Origin: Platycnemis pennipes
Lineage: Eukaryota; Arthropoda; Insecta; Odonata; Platycnemididae
Direction of reading: 5' to 3'
NCBI GenBank assembly: GCA_933228895.1
Contig: OW121855.1
Coordinates: forward strand, 34,982,698-35,046,697
Length of the DNA: 64,000 nt
Shown here piece after piece: positions 11,017-23,487 of this stretch (position 1 is the first letter of the stretch; every line of letters begins with the position of its first letter). The notes beneath the pieces are model-generated. The model was not told the origin of the DNA and ran no database searches. It saw only the letters and a program-made list of their open reading frames with translations. A program made the position numbers and the translations under genes.

Positions 11017-12440
11017 GTATGCACATATGTGTAACTTATCGTATTATATTTTTTTTGTACGTTAACTAAGGGGAGAAAACATTGTAATCACTAATCTCTT
11101 CACAATTAGGAAGCACAAATAATAATCTGTTTCTGTATTCCAATGAAACAAATTTTGCTGTAAAGTAGAACTTCTTGCTATTTGCTTGTAGAAGATATTT
11201 CACGGAGACGCAAAGAAAAAAGAAAAGGGACTGTATATTTGCATCATTCTTCCTGTACCTACTGTTAACATCTATAGAGGTCTTGCCTGCCATGATTATA
11301 ATTAAAATGCGATTCTTCGAAATATGTTTAATGATTTCTCGCTTAGTTCGCAAAATGCTATGGAATTACATGACAGTGAGAGGCTTTTTATTTTATAACA
11401 ATTTGTTTATCTTGTTTATCAATGCAGACAGGGGCTTTACACCAAAAATCATAGCGATGCAAAAGGTTTTCTCGAGCACTTTCATTTCCAGGCAAACCCA
11501 ACTCACTAAACCTTTCCAATAAGCGGAGCATACATTTTTCTACTAAAAAAAACAAAACAGATGTAACGACCACGTGAATGCTATAAGCATAAGGCATTTA
11601 TACGACATTGCATTACGGGGAATGGGATTGCATGAACGTGGCCGCTGAAATTATCCTCAAGTAGACGGAAAGCGCTAAATATCAACATAACGGAGAAAGC
11701 CCAATTTTCCCCCTTCTTTTCAGTTATTATACATGATGGACAACTATTTCTAGTAATTAATCCAGTGCTGCATCTGAAAAATGAAATACCGCAACAATTC
11801 CTTTTGAAATAAATTTCGCAAACGAATAAATTATTTCCATTATTTCGAGGTAATTTTTCCGTAAAAGTCTTACACTTGGCTAATAATTAGTGCAAAATGA
11901 CGTAAACTTAGTGATCCTAAAAAGAGCTTATTACACGCATTGAGTTAGTTAAATTTCCTGCGGAATTGTACGCAAAATCACGTATAGCAATCATAACAAC
12001 CAATTACTTGCGCATTTTATCGGTACCCCAATATATACCTTGATAGGAGACAGGATTATCTGGAGAAATATACATTGACACACACGCGAGGTGGAGTCAA
12101 GCGAGGAATGAGTATATTCTCCTACGCACCCCCAAGTATCCACGATCCGTCGCAGAGATGAGATTCATTTATCAAATTTTGACTGTACGTGAGGAAAATA
12201 CAGGGGGACACATACCCATAAAAGTCAGACTAACATTTCTTGAACGCATTTCGTTACAATTCCTTAACGTTTTTTAACTTTTAATTTTACATTTATGGAA
12301 CGCATTGATATATCAAGTTCCAAATTTCCACACATTGTAATGACTGTTATTGCAATGACAGTAACTTGAGATTCCAAATTCGCCAAGTGAAGGCGAACAG
12401 TCTAGTCTATTGAATGAATAGTCTCCAGTCTACTAAATGA
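11017..12440. other. Unassigned AT-rich sequence
   Basis: No element or gene could be supported. Open frames around 11066-11600 on both strands lack motifs. Confidence 0.45.
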
Positions 12441-12935
12441 ATTAAAATGGGAATCATTGTCAGATCGTCGGTTGAAATTTAGACTTTATAAAGACTCTTA
12501 GATAAATTCCAAGACAATATTTTCACAGATACCGTTAAAGATATTTTGCGAACTCCAACTTACTATGGTAGACTGGACCATAATCACAAAATTAGAGAAA
12601 TTGAATGCCATAATGACAGATTCAAAATGTCCCTTTTTCCTCGTACAATTAGGGATATAAATAGTTGAAAAAATATCCAATGGCATAAATACGAGTGTAT
12701 AAATGGATAGAATAGATAGTTGTATGCTGGTATAAGGACTTTAAACTAACCCAACTAACAGTATCATATTGCATGCTCGCTTTGCTATTTTCATCTATTT
12801 TAAATTGAGAAGAACTTACTAGTTATTACTAAGTTATTACTAATAAATTTTATGCAATATACGTGGTGCATGTTTGGTGTGAATTCACCCTCTGACACAC
12901 AGCTTTATGGTGGCTTGCAGGGTATTTTGTAAATG
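12441..12935 (+). pseudogene. LINE-B (CR1/L2-like) C-terminus and 3' end
   Basis: Frames on the plus strand read ESLSDRRLKFRL and then, after shifts, YYGRLDHNHKIREIECHNDR and FKMSLFPRTIRDIN. This is the C-terminal signature of CR1/L2-type ORF2 proteins (RRxxxRL, then FxxSFFPRTIxxWN). It is followed by the family 3' untranslated block, including TATGGTGGCTTGCAGGGTAT at about 12908-12927. The copy is 5'-truncated, as is usual for LINE insertions. Sister copies lie at 22948, 23488, 29310 and 31165. Confidence 0.7.
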
Positions 12936-15900
12936 TAGAACAGAAAGGATGACTGACACGAAATATTGTGGCCCACGTGGAATCAGGAAAGTACATGGTT
13001 ATCGACTGAATTCTTTGGAAAGGCACATTCTATTACTCTTTCCCATCTGTCTCCATCCCCAGGAGTTCACCGTTTTGCAAGTCTTATTATTTACGACCTT
13101 GGAGCCGCCATACCCATCTCTCAATTCCCAAATCTTTCGCCTCCACCTTCCAGTTCCGCTCCTCATTCCCACAAACTTGTTCCCCTGCGATGCCTCACCA
13201 TTTCTCACAGTTTTGATTCGCCCTCCCACTCTCCATGCTCCACCAACGACGTGAGTGATCACTTGTCTGTCGTTTCATATTATACTTTCGCATCATATTT
13301 TTGTAACGACGATGACACAGCTACAAATGTGAGATACAAATAATGAATGAGTGCTATGACTACTAGTAGTGTCCATTATTACTTCACCTAGTTCATAGAG
13401 AGAAGATAAGAAAGAGTAAAAAAGATGGTTTTAATGTAGTTCTCTCATCCGTTATGGCATCAAAGTTAATTCATTGCCATGTTTCTTCGCTACATCTATG
13501 AGCGATTACCATTTATCTCGGATTTCGTAGTTTTTCCAAGACGTAGTGGACAATAACAGTAAGATTCCTAAGGAGTTCCGATGGCATAACAAGTTGTCTT
13601 CCAAGAACATCATTCGAAGTAATCAAATCGAATAAAATCGTGCAGTTACGTAATAAATGCTCATTTCTTTCATTTGCTCTCATGAACAACATTAGAAACC
13701 ACCTCGTTCCTGACCCGTTAAAAGACTGGCACGAAAAACGTTTCTCCATCTCTTTATTATTGATATTTGATTTTACAGAACACTTCGTGAGTTTCTTTTC
13801 GACACTTCGATTGGGGCAATGATGGTGAGATTAGACGGCTTGAAATCTGTAATTTAGAGCAAGACTGCGTTTCTTCCAAAGAAAAGATACTGTATCAGTA
13901 TCCAATTGGTTTCCTGCAAGTTTTAAATAACAAGAGCATATTTCTGATTGCCCAGCAATTATCAAAGAAATAGACTGGTTTACAATCTATTATCTATCTC
14001 AGCTGTCTCCCTTTGTTTCGTGATTATTTTATTGCTTTCTCTAAATTAAGGACAACTGCAATCTACAGTTTGAATTAAATAGACACGATCTCAGTAATTA
14101 AGCTCATTTAAAGGGGAACTGAATGAATTCATGAACTTTGTAGTGATTGTGACCATAAAACGAAGGGTGCGAAAACTAATGCAGTAGTACTATCAAGTCA
14201 TGCGGGAAGCAATTCGTACATACATTAAGAGATTTTAAATATAGAGCAGGTCACCATCAGTATTTCAATCCTAGAATTGGTTTACTTCAGCTCTCCATTC
14301 TGCCCTATTCAGTGTTAACAGTGATAATTCCCTCACGCCCTGGTATTTTTTCTCTTTTAATAGAGCAGGTAATAGGAATGAAATAGGAAATGAAGATTAC
14401 CAACCTAAAAAAGTTGAACAAAATAAAAGAAGGCGATACTTAAACCTAGTATACTTTAGTTAACCTATGTTTGATTAATTATTTCATCCAATTCCTTACT
14501 CATCTAAGTTATTCAAACATTCCTTAATACTTCAGTAGCAATCATGGACGATGATAAAAATCGAATGTTTGTCGTCTCACGAGTCAGAGGCGCGATAATA
14601 ATATTCGCCCTTAACAAACTTAACAGCTTCAGAAAGCGTTAAGGCATTCCAAAAAATCTGATTGCGTAGTATTTTGATTTTCAACCATTGGCTACATTCC
14701 AATAGAACTGATGAGCCAGCCATTGGCCAGCAACAGGAGAATCACCCAGTAAATATTATTTAAGACAACGATTATAATTTAATCAAATTTTTATATTTCT
14801 CTTTTCGATTCTCCATTTTTGGAGACAGTGACAGAAATATTATACCAGAGAAAAAATATATTCATAAGTCTTCCTTTAGAAATACACGTTTTCAGGGAAA
14901 TGCATGATTTATTACCGGGAATCATTATTCAGTGATGGATAACGTAGTTTAGTGATTATAATTGATATCTAAAAGTACATTTCGTGCTCCCAAATGACGA
15001 AGCATTCGAAACAGTATCCATTTTTTCACTGCTTTTTCTTTATAATTTCTCTTCGTTCTCATCGAAGATTATGCACCATTTTGAACCCCCACCTACAGAT
15101 TAAGTACTTTCTAGGCATCGACTATTTCAAGAAACTTATAAATACCCACGAATCGGTTAGGCGGTATCATCTTCAATTATCGTATAAATATTTATCATCT
15201 TTTATCATTATCAGTAGCCTGATAATTTACTTAAAGTAATATCAGAGAGAATAAAATGGTTAGAGTTAATGGACTTATAGCCAATTGTGTATCAGAAACT
15301 GATATCATTCCATAAAATTACACATGAAAGGGGTAACGCTCATAAGCATCACACAGGATCCTTTAGGGGAAGCATCTAATGCGAAATGCTGCGTTTCCCA
15401 AGAACGTGTGATTGGCCTTTTCTGACGAACTTACGTGGAATCTGACGAACCTTTCTCTGAAATTCAGTTACTCACAATCTCTCTCGCTATCTCTCGTCAA
15501 CTTCGATCGTGTATTGTATCAATGATTTCACATTTTCATGCTCATTCCATGAAAAACCCAACATAACGATCCAATCAAATGAATCACATAATAATCACAT
15601 GAATCACTATTATTATTAAAGGTCGAATCATTCTTGTGAGCTACATGAGAAAACTTGCACTAAAAACTAATTTGTGTACGCGATACTATAATAAAAAGCA
15701 TATGTTTAGTGATCTTAGCAAACAAAGAAGTGATCGATGTAATGGCATAAATATTTCATCCTAAAGATCTCCATTCCATTTACTTTTTATTTTTTTGCAA
15801 ACCCTCAATAATATTTTATTGAATGAAAATCTTACCCGGCAGCTAATCTCAGTCTATTTATAGGATAAAACCTGAATTACTTTCGTCTGATTCGTAATTT

Positions 15901-16169
15901 TCGTTATTCTGTTCCAACATAGCACGCAATCTTACGGAAGATACTTCACAGGAACTCGTGGTGACCACCAATACACGCTGCAAGAGAGCGAGTTCATCTT
16001 TAGACCATCATTAGGAACACGTCGCAAACAAGCACCCGAGCGTTTTATTGCGTTCGTTCATTACATCTCCACCCCCAACTAGTTGAAGCGCGCAAAATCA
16101 TTTTTCCCGGCCTCTTAATCGGGATGGGGCGAGCTTTAACAACCTAACCACAAAATGGCAAGCACTCTT
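12936..16169. other. Unassigned AT-rich sequence
   Basis: More than 3 kb without a supported element. Open frames at 12907-13343 and 13513-13822 overlap on opposite strands and show no recognisable domain. The stretch may be intronic or intergenic. Confidence 0.4.
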
Positions 16170-16870
16170 AAGCCCAATGAATTTCCGCCTCCATCCATTT
16201 CACGAAAATAAACTCGTCCCTCCATGCAATCCCGTCCTCCGCTTGCCCCCCCACTCGCTTACTTCTCTATCTCTCTCGACCCCATCTACACCCCAATTCT
16301 CCATCCCACCTCCCGTCTTCCACCCCCAACGGCCTAAACTTCCCTTTTGGGCTCGAAATTTCCTCGCAATTCAGTGCTCCCCTTACCCCATTCATCGCGG
16401 GAACATCAACCCGTGTCTCGTCCCAAGGCGACGATTTGTCGCTCTCCCACAAACCAACCCACACGGCCTATTCTCCAAACCAACCCCAACCCCTCCCCCA
16501 GCATCCTCACACCCCCAAAGGACAACACTTCAGCCAGCCACTCTCCACCCCCACCATGGTTCTCCACTATCACCTCATCCCTACCATCCTATCCTCCGTC
16601 CAAAACCCACCCGCCCAAACACACACGCATACACAAGCGCGCGGACACAAATGCCGCCCGTGACAAATGCCTCTCGCGGGGCGCGTTCGTTTCCGACCCC
16701 GGCCGCGAGGGGCGGTCCCCGCGCGGCCCCATGAGGGATGGATGCGGCGTGGAGCCGAGAGTGGAAGGACAGACGGACGAGGGAGGAGGAGAGAGTTGGG
16801 GGGGGATGGTAGGGGGAGGAGAGGGCAATGCATCACGCGCCGTCGCGACTTGGACCAGCTAGCCTAGCGG
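16170..16870. other. GC-rich island with C-rich tracts
   Basis: The first half is pyrimidine/C-rich (CCACC and CCCCC tracts). The second half is CpG-dense. The open frames across it are Pro/Thr/His-rich or Arg-rich depending on frame and occur on both strands, so they reflect composition and not a gene. Confidence 0.45.
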
Positions 16871-17393
16871 ACGGTCGGGTAACGAAAGTGGGACGAAATT
16901 CGTGGAGAACTGCATTTCTTCCTCTTCCGGCCCTGAGCAGAGGGAGGATAGAAAACGAAACAGCAATTCTAGGCTGAAATGCGAAAAACGAGAATAATAA
17001 TATGCATCCATCGCATTGAAGAACGAGAGAAGTGAGAATATGCGCTCATCATTCAGCTGTCAGACCCTATGAATGCTGACATTTTACGTTTTTTTTCATG
17101 AATATTTATTTCCGCTAGCTTACATTTAAATGGAGTATCTTTCTGAAAAAGTGAATAAATGAATAAAAATGAGTGAATATTCTTTACTTCTCAAGGTTCG
17201 AAAGACTCCCTCCTTACGCTCTTTGACTTCTCAAATCAGCAGGTATGTCCCTCTTTCCATATTATTCAAAATACCTTCTCTGTTTCCTCCCTCTTCTTGA
17301 CGCATCATTCAACCTTCTGAGTATTAGTCTGTCTACCGTTATATCTAAGTACTTTAACCCTAAGCCTTATCCTTAGGTAAACTCAACTATCAT
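16871..17393. other. Unassigned AT-rich sequence
   Basis: No supported feature was seen between the GC-rich island and the tRNA-like sequence. Confidence 0.4.
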
Positions 17394-17468
17394 GCCCGAG
17401 GTGAGATTCGAACCCGCAACATTTGGGTTGACAGGCCAGCACGTTGCCGACCTGACTACCGTGGTCGG
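17394..17468 (-). repeat. SINE-B tRNA-like head
   Basis: On the minus strand the segment reads as a tRNA-like module with an A-box region (GGTAGTCAGGTCGGCAACG) and a B box (GGTTCGAATCTC, 17403-17414), ending CCTCGGGC. It is followed by ATGATAGTTGAGTTTACC, similar in style to the post-B-box block of the other SINE-B copies. I prefer a SINE to a real tRNA gene. Several similar heads with unrelated anticodon regions occur in the window, and the acceptor stem does not pair well. Confidence 0.55.
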
Positions 17469-17499
17469 TATTTTGCCTTCGATAGTGGCCTTCGACATA

Positions 17500-17790
17500 C
17501 TGCTATTCATTGAATAGTTGTTCAATACAACCATTCCGCATTCAAATTTCCTCCAACAGCCTTCTTTCCCCGTATACGATAATCAAACACATTTATTCGC
17601 CCTCCTTTCTATCAATCGCACTCTATACATTCTCTATCACACCCACACCTGAAAAGCCTTCAATTTATTTTCAACATTTTTTCCTTGAATCCAGGTCTTG
17701 GGTCCATACAAGGCCACACTCCATATCAATCTCTTCGCTAACCTTTTCATCTTTGCTCAAGGTTTTCGTCATAAGTTTGCTCGCCATGCT
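17500..17790 (-). pseudogene. LINE RT C-terminal remnant (LINE-C)
   Basis: A minus-strand frame reads KRLIWSVALYGPKTW, the characteristic post-RT motif of many arthropod non-LTR elements (WSVALYGSETW). In shifted frames upstream lies LMTKTLSKDEK. The continuation after the motif is degenerate. It is a short 5'- and 3'-truncated scrap lying next to the SINE-B head. Confidence 0.6.
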
Positions 17791-18089
17791 GAAGCAAACA
17801 CTGATTCCTGAATTAGTTGACTTGACTCACTCAACTTTTTAATACATTGCATAGAATATAGTACAATTTACGTGAGCGTTTGTCTCAATCGAGTGAAATG
17901 AGTATGGTAAAAACATTAATATCACGTAACTGTTTAATCCCGAAACTGATTTCGCGTATGCGAAAATAATGCGAACCTCGTGTATAAAATTCCGCTAACA
18001 CAGTCTTAAATAAATTACTTCAAAAGTTTTTTCCATTACAGAAAGTACAGGTGAATCTTAAGAAGAAGAAAAAATAATGACACGTTGGG
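17791..18089. other. Unassigned AT-rich sequence
   Basis: No supported feature. Confidence 0.4.
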
Positions 18090-18250
18090 GGCATGGAACG
18101 GGTAAAAAGGGGAGAGGATCTTTTGAAGGGTGAGATAGGAGGGATATTGTCAGGTAAGAGGGTTAGAGAGAGGAGAGGAACAAGCAGTTTTGATGGAAAA
18201 AAAAGGTAGAAAGTATGTGAAGCTGAAATAAATAAATTCGTGTGAAACTT
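18090..18250 (+). pseudogene. Possible LINE-C terminal scrap
   Basis: A purine-rich stretch with Arg/Glu/Lys-rich readings, followed by a GTGTGAAACTTCCCGC block. A similar purine-rich stretch ending in GTGTGAAATTTTATCCTGCC occurs at 19615-19880. The pair may be two copies of the same LINE 3' region, but the protein match here is weak. Confidence 0.3.
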
Positions 18251-18966
18251 CCCGCTACATGGTTACATTTAGATTTATTTATGGTATATTTCTTATCTAC
18301 CAACTCCCACCTAACCGGTAGATCACTATTAATTAAGATGACTTGAGACCTAAATACTATCAGCGAAAAACTTTAGCATAAAATGAGGATGGTTGTAATA
18401 ATTGTTGTTTTATTCTGTAGATACTGTATTGAAGTACTCCAGGGAGTACTGGTTTTCCTATCAATCCTCGGGTTCGTATTCATATAGTAATACTAATTTT
18501 TCGCTGAGTAGTAGTTAATTAAATTAAGAGCTCTGTGAACAATATTTCAGGCTCCTTGCTCCAAATTTTAAAACATGCACCCCTACTCGCCTTTTGTAAA
18601 GAACAGCCACACCAAAACTGTGTTTTACTTCCCCTACATTCCAATGGAAATCTGTATCCTTCCCAAATCCACCTTTCTTAATAGCAAAATGTAATAAGCT
18701 GTCGTCTCACCCGACGGCCTAGAACTAGCAACAACGTAATATAGTAACTTACCAGCAATTTGGATGGGTATATAAATGTAATGTTTAGCAAGTCGTAGGG
18801 CTGAAAATCAGTCAATAAAAACGACCATTATCTTCAGCAATGGACATCTGTTCCTCATTTAATTTAACATGGCAGCAGAACTCTTGGGATTTCGTGCTCC
18901 AACTACTCAAGTCAAATCGTGCCGTCAAGCCTAATTTATTTACCTTAATGCAAGTACAACGCCCAA

Positions 18967-19033
18967 GCCCGAGGGGAAGTTCGAACCTAGGGTATTTTGG
19001 TTCCCGGCACAACAGACCTGGCTACCTCGGGCA
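18967..19033 (-). repeat. SINE-B tRNA-like head
   Basis: On the minus strand, GCCCGAGGTAGCCAGGTCTG opens a tRNA-like module that closes with a B-box-like GGTTCGAACTTCCCC and CTCGGGC. Its terminal GCCCGAGG and CCTCGGGC could pair as an acceptor-like stem. It resembles the head at 17394-17468. No anticodon arm could be confirmed, so it is treated as a SINE head and not a functional tRNA gene. Confidence 0.5.
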
Positions 19034-19614
19034 GCTTAGTTTACTGCAGCTTAATATTTCTTCTCCCCAAGCACATTCACACCATCATAGCCCTCAATTT
19101 TACCGCACACTTTACTGCTTGACTTATCTCGTCTTATTATTTCTACAATGCAGTTAATTCAAATTGCTATTACTTTAATCATTAACTTAGGAGACAATTG
19201 TATCAATGAGGGATCTAGTCGTATTTTTATTCTCAAGTTTGTAGCTAACGAGTTTTACAATTTTGACGGAAGAAAATGCCATTTTCATGTTTTATCCTTG
19301 TTTCTTCCTCATATTTGTGCTCGCAACAAGTTAAATTTTATGAGTAGGAATTCTTAAACGAATCGCGATGATTATTAAAATACAATAGGTATCTACATAA
19401 TACAAACTGAAAAGAAAACACCGCATAATATCAACATCGCAAAGATCCTCACCAAACTGTATCAGGTTCTGAGTTCTCTCACATTCGTGACGATTACCAT
19501 CACATCCGCGTAGATACGGACTAAAAAAACTTTCCGAATCGTACCTTCAATTAGCACATTATCGCATAAAATTGTAGGATTTTCCCTTTTTACCCGTTTT
19601 TTAAGATAACTTCT
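19034..19614. other. Unassigned AT-rich sequence
   Basis: No supported feature. Confidence 0.4.
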
Positions 19615-19880
19615 TTTGTGCAGAGAAGGATGGATAAGATAAAGTGGATAGGAATGAAGACTCATAAGGAAAAGGGTTGTAGAGAAGAAGAAGCTGATTG
19701 AGGAAATTTGACGGAGACATAGTAAGTGGATGGAACGGAAAGAAGGGGAGTAGGTATTTTAAAATATTCGACTGAGGTAAAAATGTGAGGTAAGGTGGGT
19801 AGAGAAAGGAGAAGCTAGGAGAATTCTGGTGAAATGATGATAATATTATGACTAAAGAGTAATATTGTGTGAAATTTTAT
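19615..19880 (+). pseudogene. LINE RT C-terminal remnant (LINE-C)
   Basis: The plus strand reads RRMDKIKWIGMKTHKE, then LIEEI, a stop, RRHSKWMER and, later, VRWVEKGEARRIL, in shifting frames. This follows the order of the LINE C-terminal domain (RRMxKIxWxxxxxNEEVL, then RRxxxWxGH, then RGRPR-like and EARRI blocks). Stops and frameshifts interrupt it. A GTGTGAAATTTTATCCTGCC block follows, similar to one near 18230. Confidence 0.5.
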
Positions 19881-20139
19881 CCTGCCAATTGGGAATCTTC
19901 AAGCATTTAGAGGAAATCTCGCGCTTAATGAGTAATTACCGGTAGATCATTCATAAAAATAATCTTCCTGTCGCTAAATTTAATTAGAAATCGATAGCGT
20001 TTTAAAATATGCGCTCAATCAAACGGAATCCTCAGGTTAGCGACCAAGCTTCGCCCCTTTGGCTCCCCCGCAGCGTTTTTCTATTCATATTGTAAAGGTC
20101 ACGTGTTTAACAGAAGAGTAAGGTGAGAAAAAGGAAAAA

Positions 20140-20900
20140 ATAAACAGCACCACAGCCCTTCCGGGACCGCGACAAGATGGAGCGAACATTTCCAAACCTC
20201 CATTCTCCCATTTAGCACACCCTCCATCACCCTCCCCTTTCGCAAAGGGAGAGGAGGTGCTTTGTGAGCGATCACGCTCGCGCAACGAGCCGTATTCTCC
20301 CGTCCGCGCCGAAGGAGGTGTAGTAAATAACACTCTTCACCGTGCTTCGTTCGCGTCGGGAGAGGGTAATCGCCCCTTCATTTTACACCCTGCCCACATA
20401 TATATATTTCGCGCCCTCACGTTCGAACGGGCCGCGGAGATGGGGCGACGCAAGCTATCCCGTTCGAAGGGGACAGGGTCGGAGAGTCTCGAGTTGGGGA
20501 GCGAGAGGGCGGAGAGGCGGAAACGGGATGGGGAATAAACAGCCTCGCCACCGGAACGATGCGTCCTGGATAAACGTCGCCTGGGGAGACCCTCGTCCGC
20601 AATTGGATAATAGAGCAGGGGAGGGGGCGCAGATGCGTTCTTCGTCTTCCCTTCAATGCCGCGACAGCACGGATACATGATCTCGAACACTTCTCTCTCA
20701 CCCGTTCAAATCTCTCGTCGTCCGAGGGAGTGTTGCTGGATTCTTCTCCCTCTTGCTTCATTTCCTTTCCTCAGCGTCCGTGTGCGTGGGTTTCAAATCC
20801 ATCCCCAGAGTCTACCGCCGCCGTCGTTTCGACTAAAATTAAACCGTTTGCCGGAGGGACCGCTTTCTCATGTCTTTCGTCGCTCTTAATTATCACCAGC
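20140..20900. other. GC-rich, CpG-dense island
   Basis: Roughly 750 bp of elevated GC with many CG dinucleotides, peaking around 20250-20660. Long open frames occur simultaneously on both strands, so none is favoured as a gene. A TATATATATT stretch at about 20399-20408 sits inside the island. It could be a promoter-like region of an unseen gene. Confidence 0.45.
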
Positions 20901-21689
20901 CACGCGATGAGCGTCCGATATGGCCCACAGACGGAGTGGAGTTGTGTGGTGATGGTAATTTCTGCGCGTTTAAAATCCGAAGTATAATGTGTCCCCAGGA
21001 ATGGCCAACAATTGCGAGTCTCGTTAGATTCCAACATTTCTCATCCAGTTAAGAGTCCCTCATGCAGATAACTTTGACGTTTCATAATTAGATTGGGGTA
21101 CATCGTCATACACGGATCGCGCACGTGATGAGTGCGTCAGTTGAGAGGTCTCGATTACATCTGGGGGACACGAACTGCGTGTACTCCAACAGCTATCCTT
21201 TTAAAAGACCACCTCAAGAACAAGCCCTATATCCGGCGAAATGATTTCACCCCATTTGATGCTGCTAGGCATCACCAAAGTTCTAAGCAGGACTCCTCAA
21301 ACAGATTTTCATCATGATTTGGCTGGTTCATTGTCGAGATAGTGAAACCTATAAAAATATTAAAAATTAATGTAGAAAATATTATTATACGATTACAAAG
21401 GATTCTCCCGGTCCAAAAGATAATGGTGTGGGTAACACATTTGGTTGATTCATAGTTTACCAGGTGGCGGGATTTTACCGGTTAAAAATCAGGATAGATT
21501 TTAGGAACATACTAAACTAATCTCAAGGTATGCGATAATCTTGGTGACAATTTAGATAATTGTTATTCATGTGGAGTTCCTAATAATATGCTACATTATC
21601 GTCAAATTACATTTGTGAAAAAAATATTTGGTCAAGTAAAAAAAATGAAATCGTACGATTACGCGAAGAAATCGACACAAGGCTTTCAC
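20901..21689. other. Unassigned sequence
   Basis: No supported feature between two GC-rich islands. Confidence 0.4.
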
Positions 21690-22060
21690 GCAAGGGGCGA
21701 CGAGAGCGAGTGAGTGAGGCATCCATCGATTCGCCTCGTTCTTCGCGGGGCGTGACACGCAGGCAATCTTTCCGGGGTCGCAGGACAGGGGGCAAGCACA
21801 CAATGGAGCGGGGAAGAAGGGATAGGCGGAGGCATCACTCGCCCACCCAACCGGAGGACTACCCTCGCCAAAATGTTTATTCCCCACCGCGTCGTTAATC
21901 ACCCTCTCAATCTGCGGGCATTTAGCGGCTTCTAAATATTTCACGTGCTCGAGGTCATAAACGTGGGGACGAGAAATAACACGCGGGTGCCGTCTCTCTC
22001 TCTCGCTCACTCTTTCCAGCACGATTTAAATGGGATATTTACAGGGAAAAAATGATTCAC
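21690..22060. other. GC-rich island
   Basis: GC-elevated stretch with CG dinucleotides and a short CT repeat at about 21992-22004. Both strands are open over part of it (for example 21591-22022 minus and 21710-21898 plus). No domain is recognisable. Confidence 0.4.
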
Positions 22061-22339
22061 CACCTCTCGAGCTAGAACGAGGAAAAGAGAGGTAGGCGTC
22101 TTTACATTCCGCTCATCTTTTTTCTCTTTCGCGCGGCGACGACGACAGTAAATTCTCCCTTGATTAAAAAACGACGTGTCATGAGATATGCAACAGTTAA
22201 TTTTTCAGCGTCGGACTATTCATGCAAGAAATCGAGCAGGAGGTGATATGCCGCCTGAGAGATAATCAGCAAGTAATCAGTAATCGAGTACAGATTATGA
22301 CGACACAGCATCTATCGATATACTTAAAGCATTTTTTGC

Positions 22340-22560
22340 TTGAAAATAAAACTAAACTTTTTATTACTTAAAACAGTCAAAATTGCTTTGTAATGGAATA
22401 TCTTGTAAATCATTTGTGTGTCTACCTAAGCCATTTTTGTCTCGTGTACTGCTTGCACAATAATTTCGTTGATTCACTTTTGCTACACATTTCATGCAGG
22501 CTTTCTGAACATTCTCATCCTGTGCTCGTCTACTGAAACGTATATTTTTCTCCAATCACC
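22340..22560 (-). pseudogene. Unrecognised C-terminal-like coding scrap
   Basis: A minus-strand frame of about 63 codons contains KACMKCVAKVNQRNYC and ends NFDCFK before a stop, with AATAAA-like sequence just beyond. The spaced cysteines and the terminal CFK recall the Cys-rich C-termini of some transposases, but the match is too short to name a family. It is the last recognisable coding-looking piece before the LINE-B copies. Confidence 0.2.
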
Positions 22561-22947
22561 TCACCGTTTATGTACGGACAAGTGGAGCAAGGCAGTGAGC
22601 AGTTCCTACACACTGAAGTTGTTACTCTCACACTTCGTAGAATAGAATGGAAATGATGCATTTAAATGCTTTTGGTGCAAACCCAAAAAAGCAACAATTA
22701 TCATGATTATATCATGACGTACATGATATTTTATGTAATAAATGAAAAGTAGTTAAAATGTAATACAATATTAAGTCATTGAACAACGATGACATAAATT
22801 GATATTGACATGAAAAATTCATATTTAGACCCTTAGGACAGGGCGATTCCTCCACCGAAACTTCCTTCGTACAATGCTAACTTCGGAGGACGTTAAAATT
22901 CACTGGTACCAGTGAGAATGCAACCCACATTAGATTTTCTCCGTTCA

Positions 22948-23470
22948 TCTACATTCACATCTACGCAATACCCTGAGAACCACCGCAAGGTGTGTGGCAG
23001 GGGGTAAATGTCATAAAACATGTACTACTGACATGCGCCTGATAGCTACAATGCTACTACTAAATGGAAATATGTTAAATATAAGAGTCAGGTGCAACTG
23101 GATGGTTCGTAAAAAGAGTCGTTTCAGGCGCAATGTGGTAGAATAACATCATCAAATAAAATGCCAATCTTCTTTAATGGATGGTTTGTATCTACTGAGT
23201 AATGAAGGAATTACTTGTTAGAAAGGCATTTCTACGTATATATAAACCGTTTACCTGTATTACCCTAGCATGCATGGTTTAGTATTTACTGTAAAAACGT
23301 GCCTCATCAACTAATCTACTGTAAGAAAATTTCACCTACCTTTCCCTTTGCTATGTTGCCTATTACGTTCAATTATGTTACGCGGGAAAGATGACATTTT
23401 GAATCCATCTGTACGACAATCTATCTCTCTAATCTTATTTACCTAGTCAAATCTAGCATAAAACGCAGTT
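22948..23470 (-). pseudogene. LINE-B C-terminus and 3' end
   Basis: Minus-strand frames read KIREIDCRTDGFKMSSFPR near the upstream end, the C-terminal signature also seen at 12441-12935. The copy ends in the family 3' block at about 22968-23005 (complement of CCACCGCAAGGTGTGTGGCA). It lies immediately downstream of the longer copy at 23488-24715 in the same orientation, so two copies sit in tandem. Confidence 0.65.
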
Positions 23471-23487
23471 TTTATGCATAGCTAACA

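Noticed and set aside
17394..17468. Possible functional tRNA gene on the minus strand
   Set aside because: A/B boxes are present, but the acceptor stem is poor, and several similar heads in the window are associated with SINE-type sequence.
20257..20690. Overlapping open frames of 93-117 codons
   Set aside because: They occur on both strands of a GC-rich island and carry only Arg/Ser-rich low-complexity sequence.
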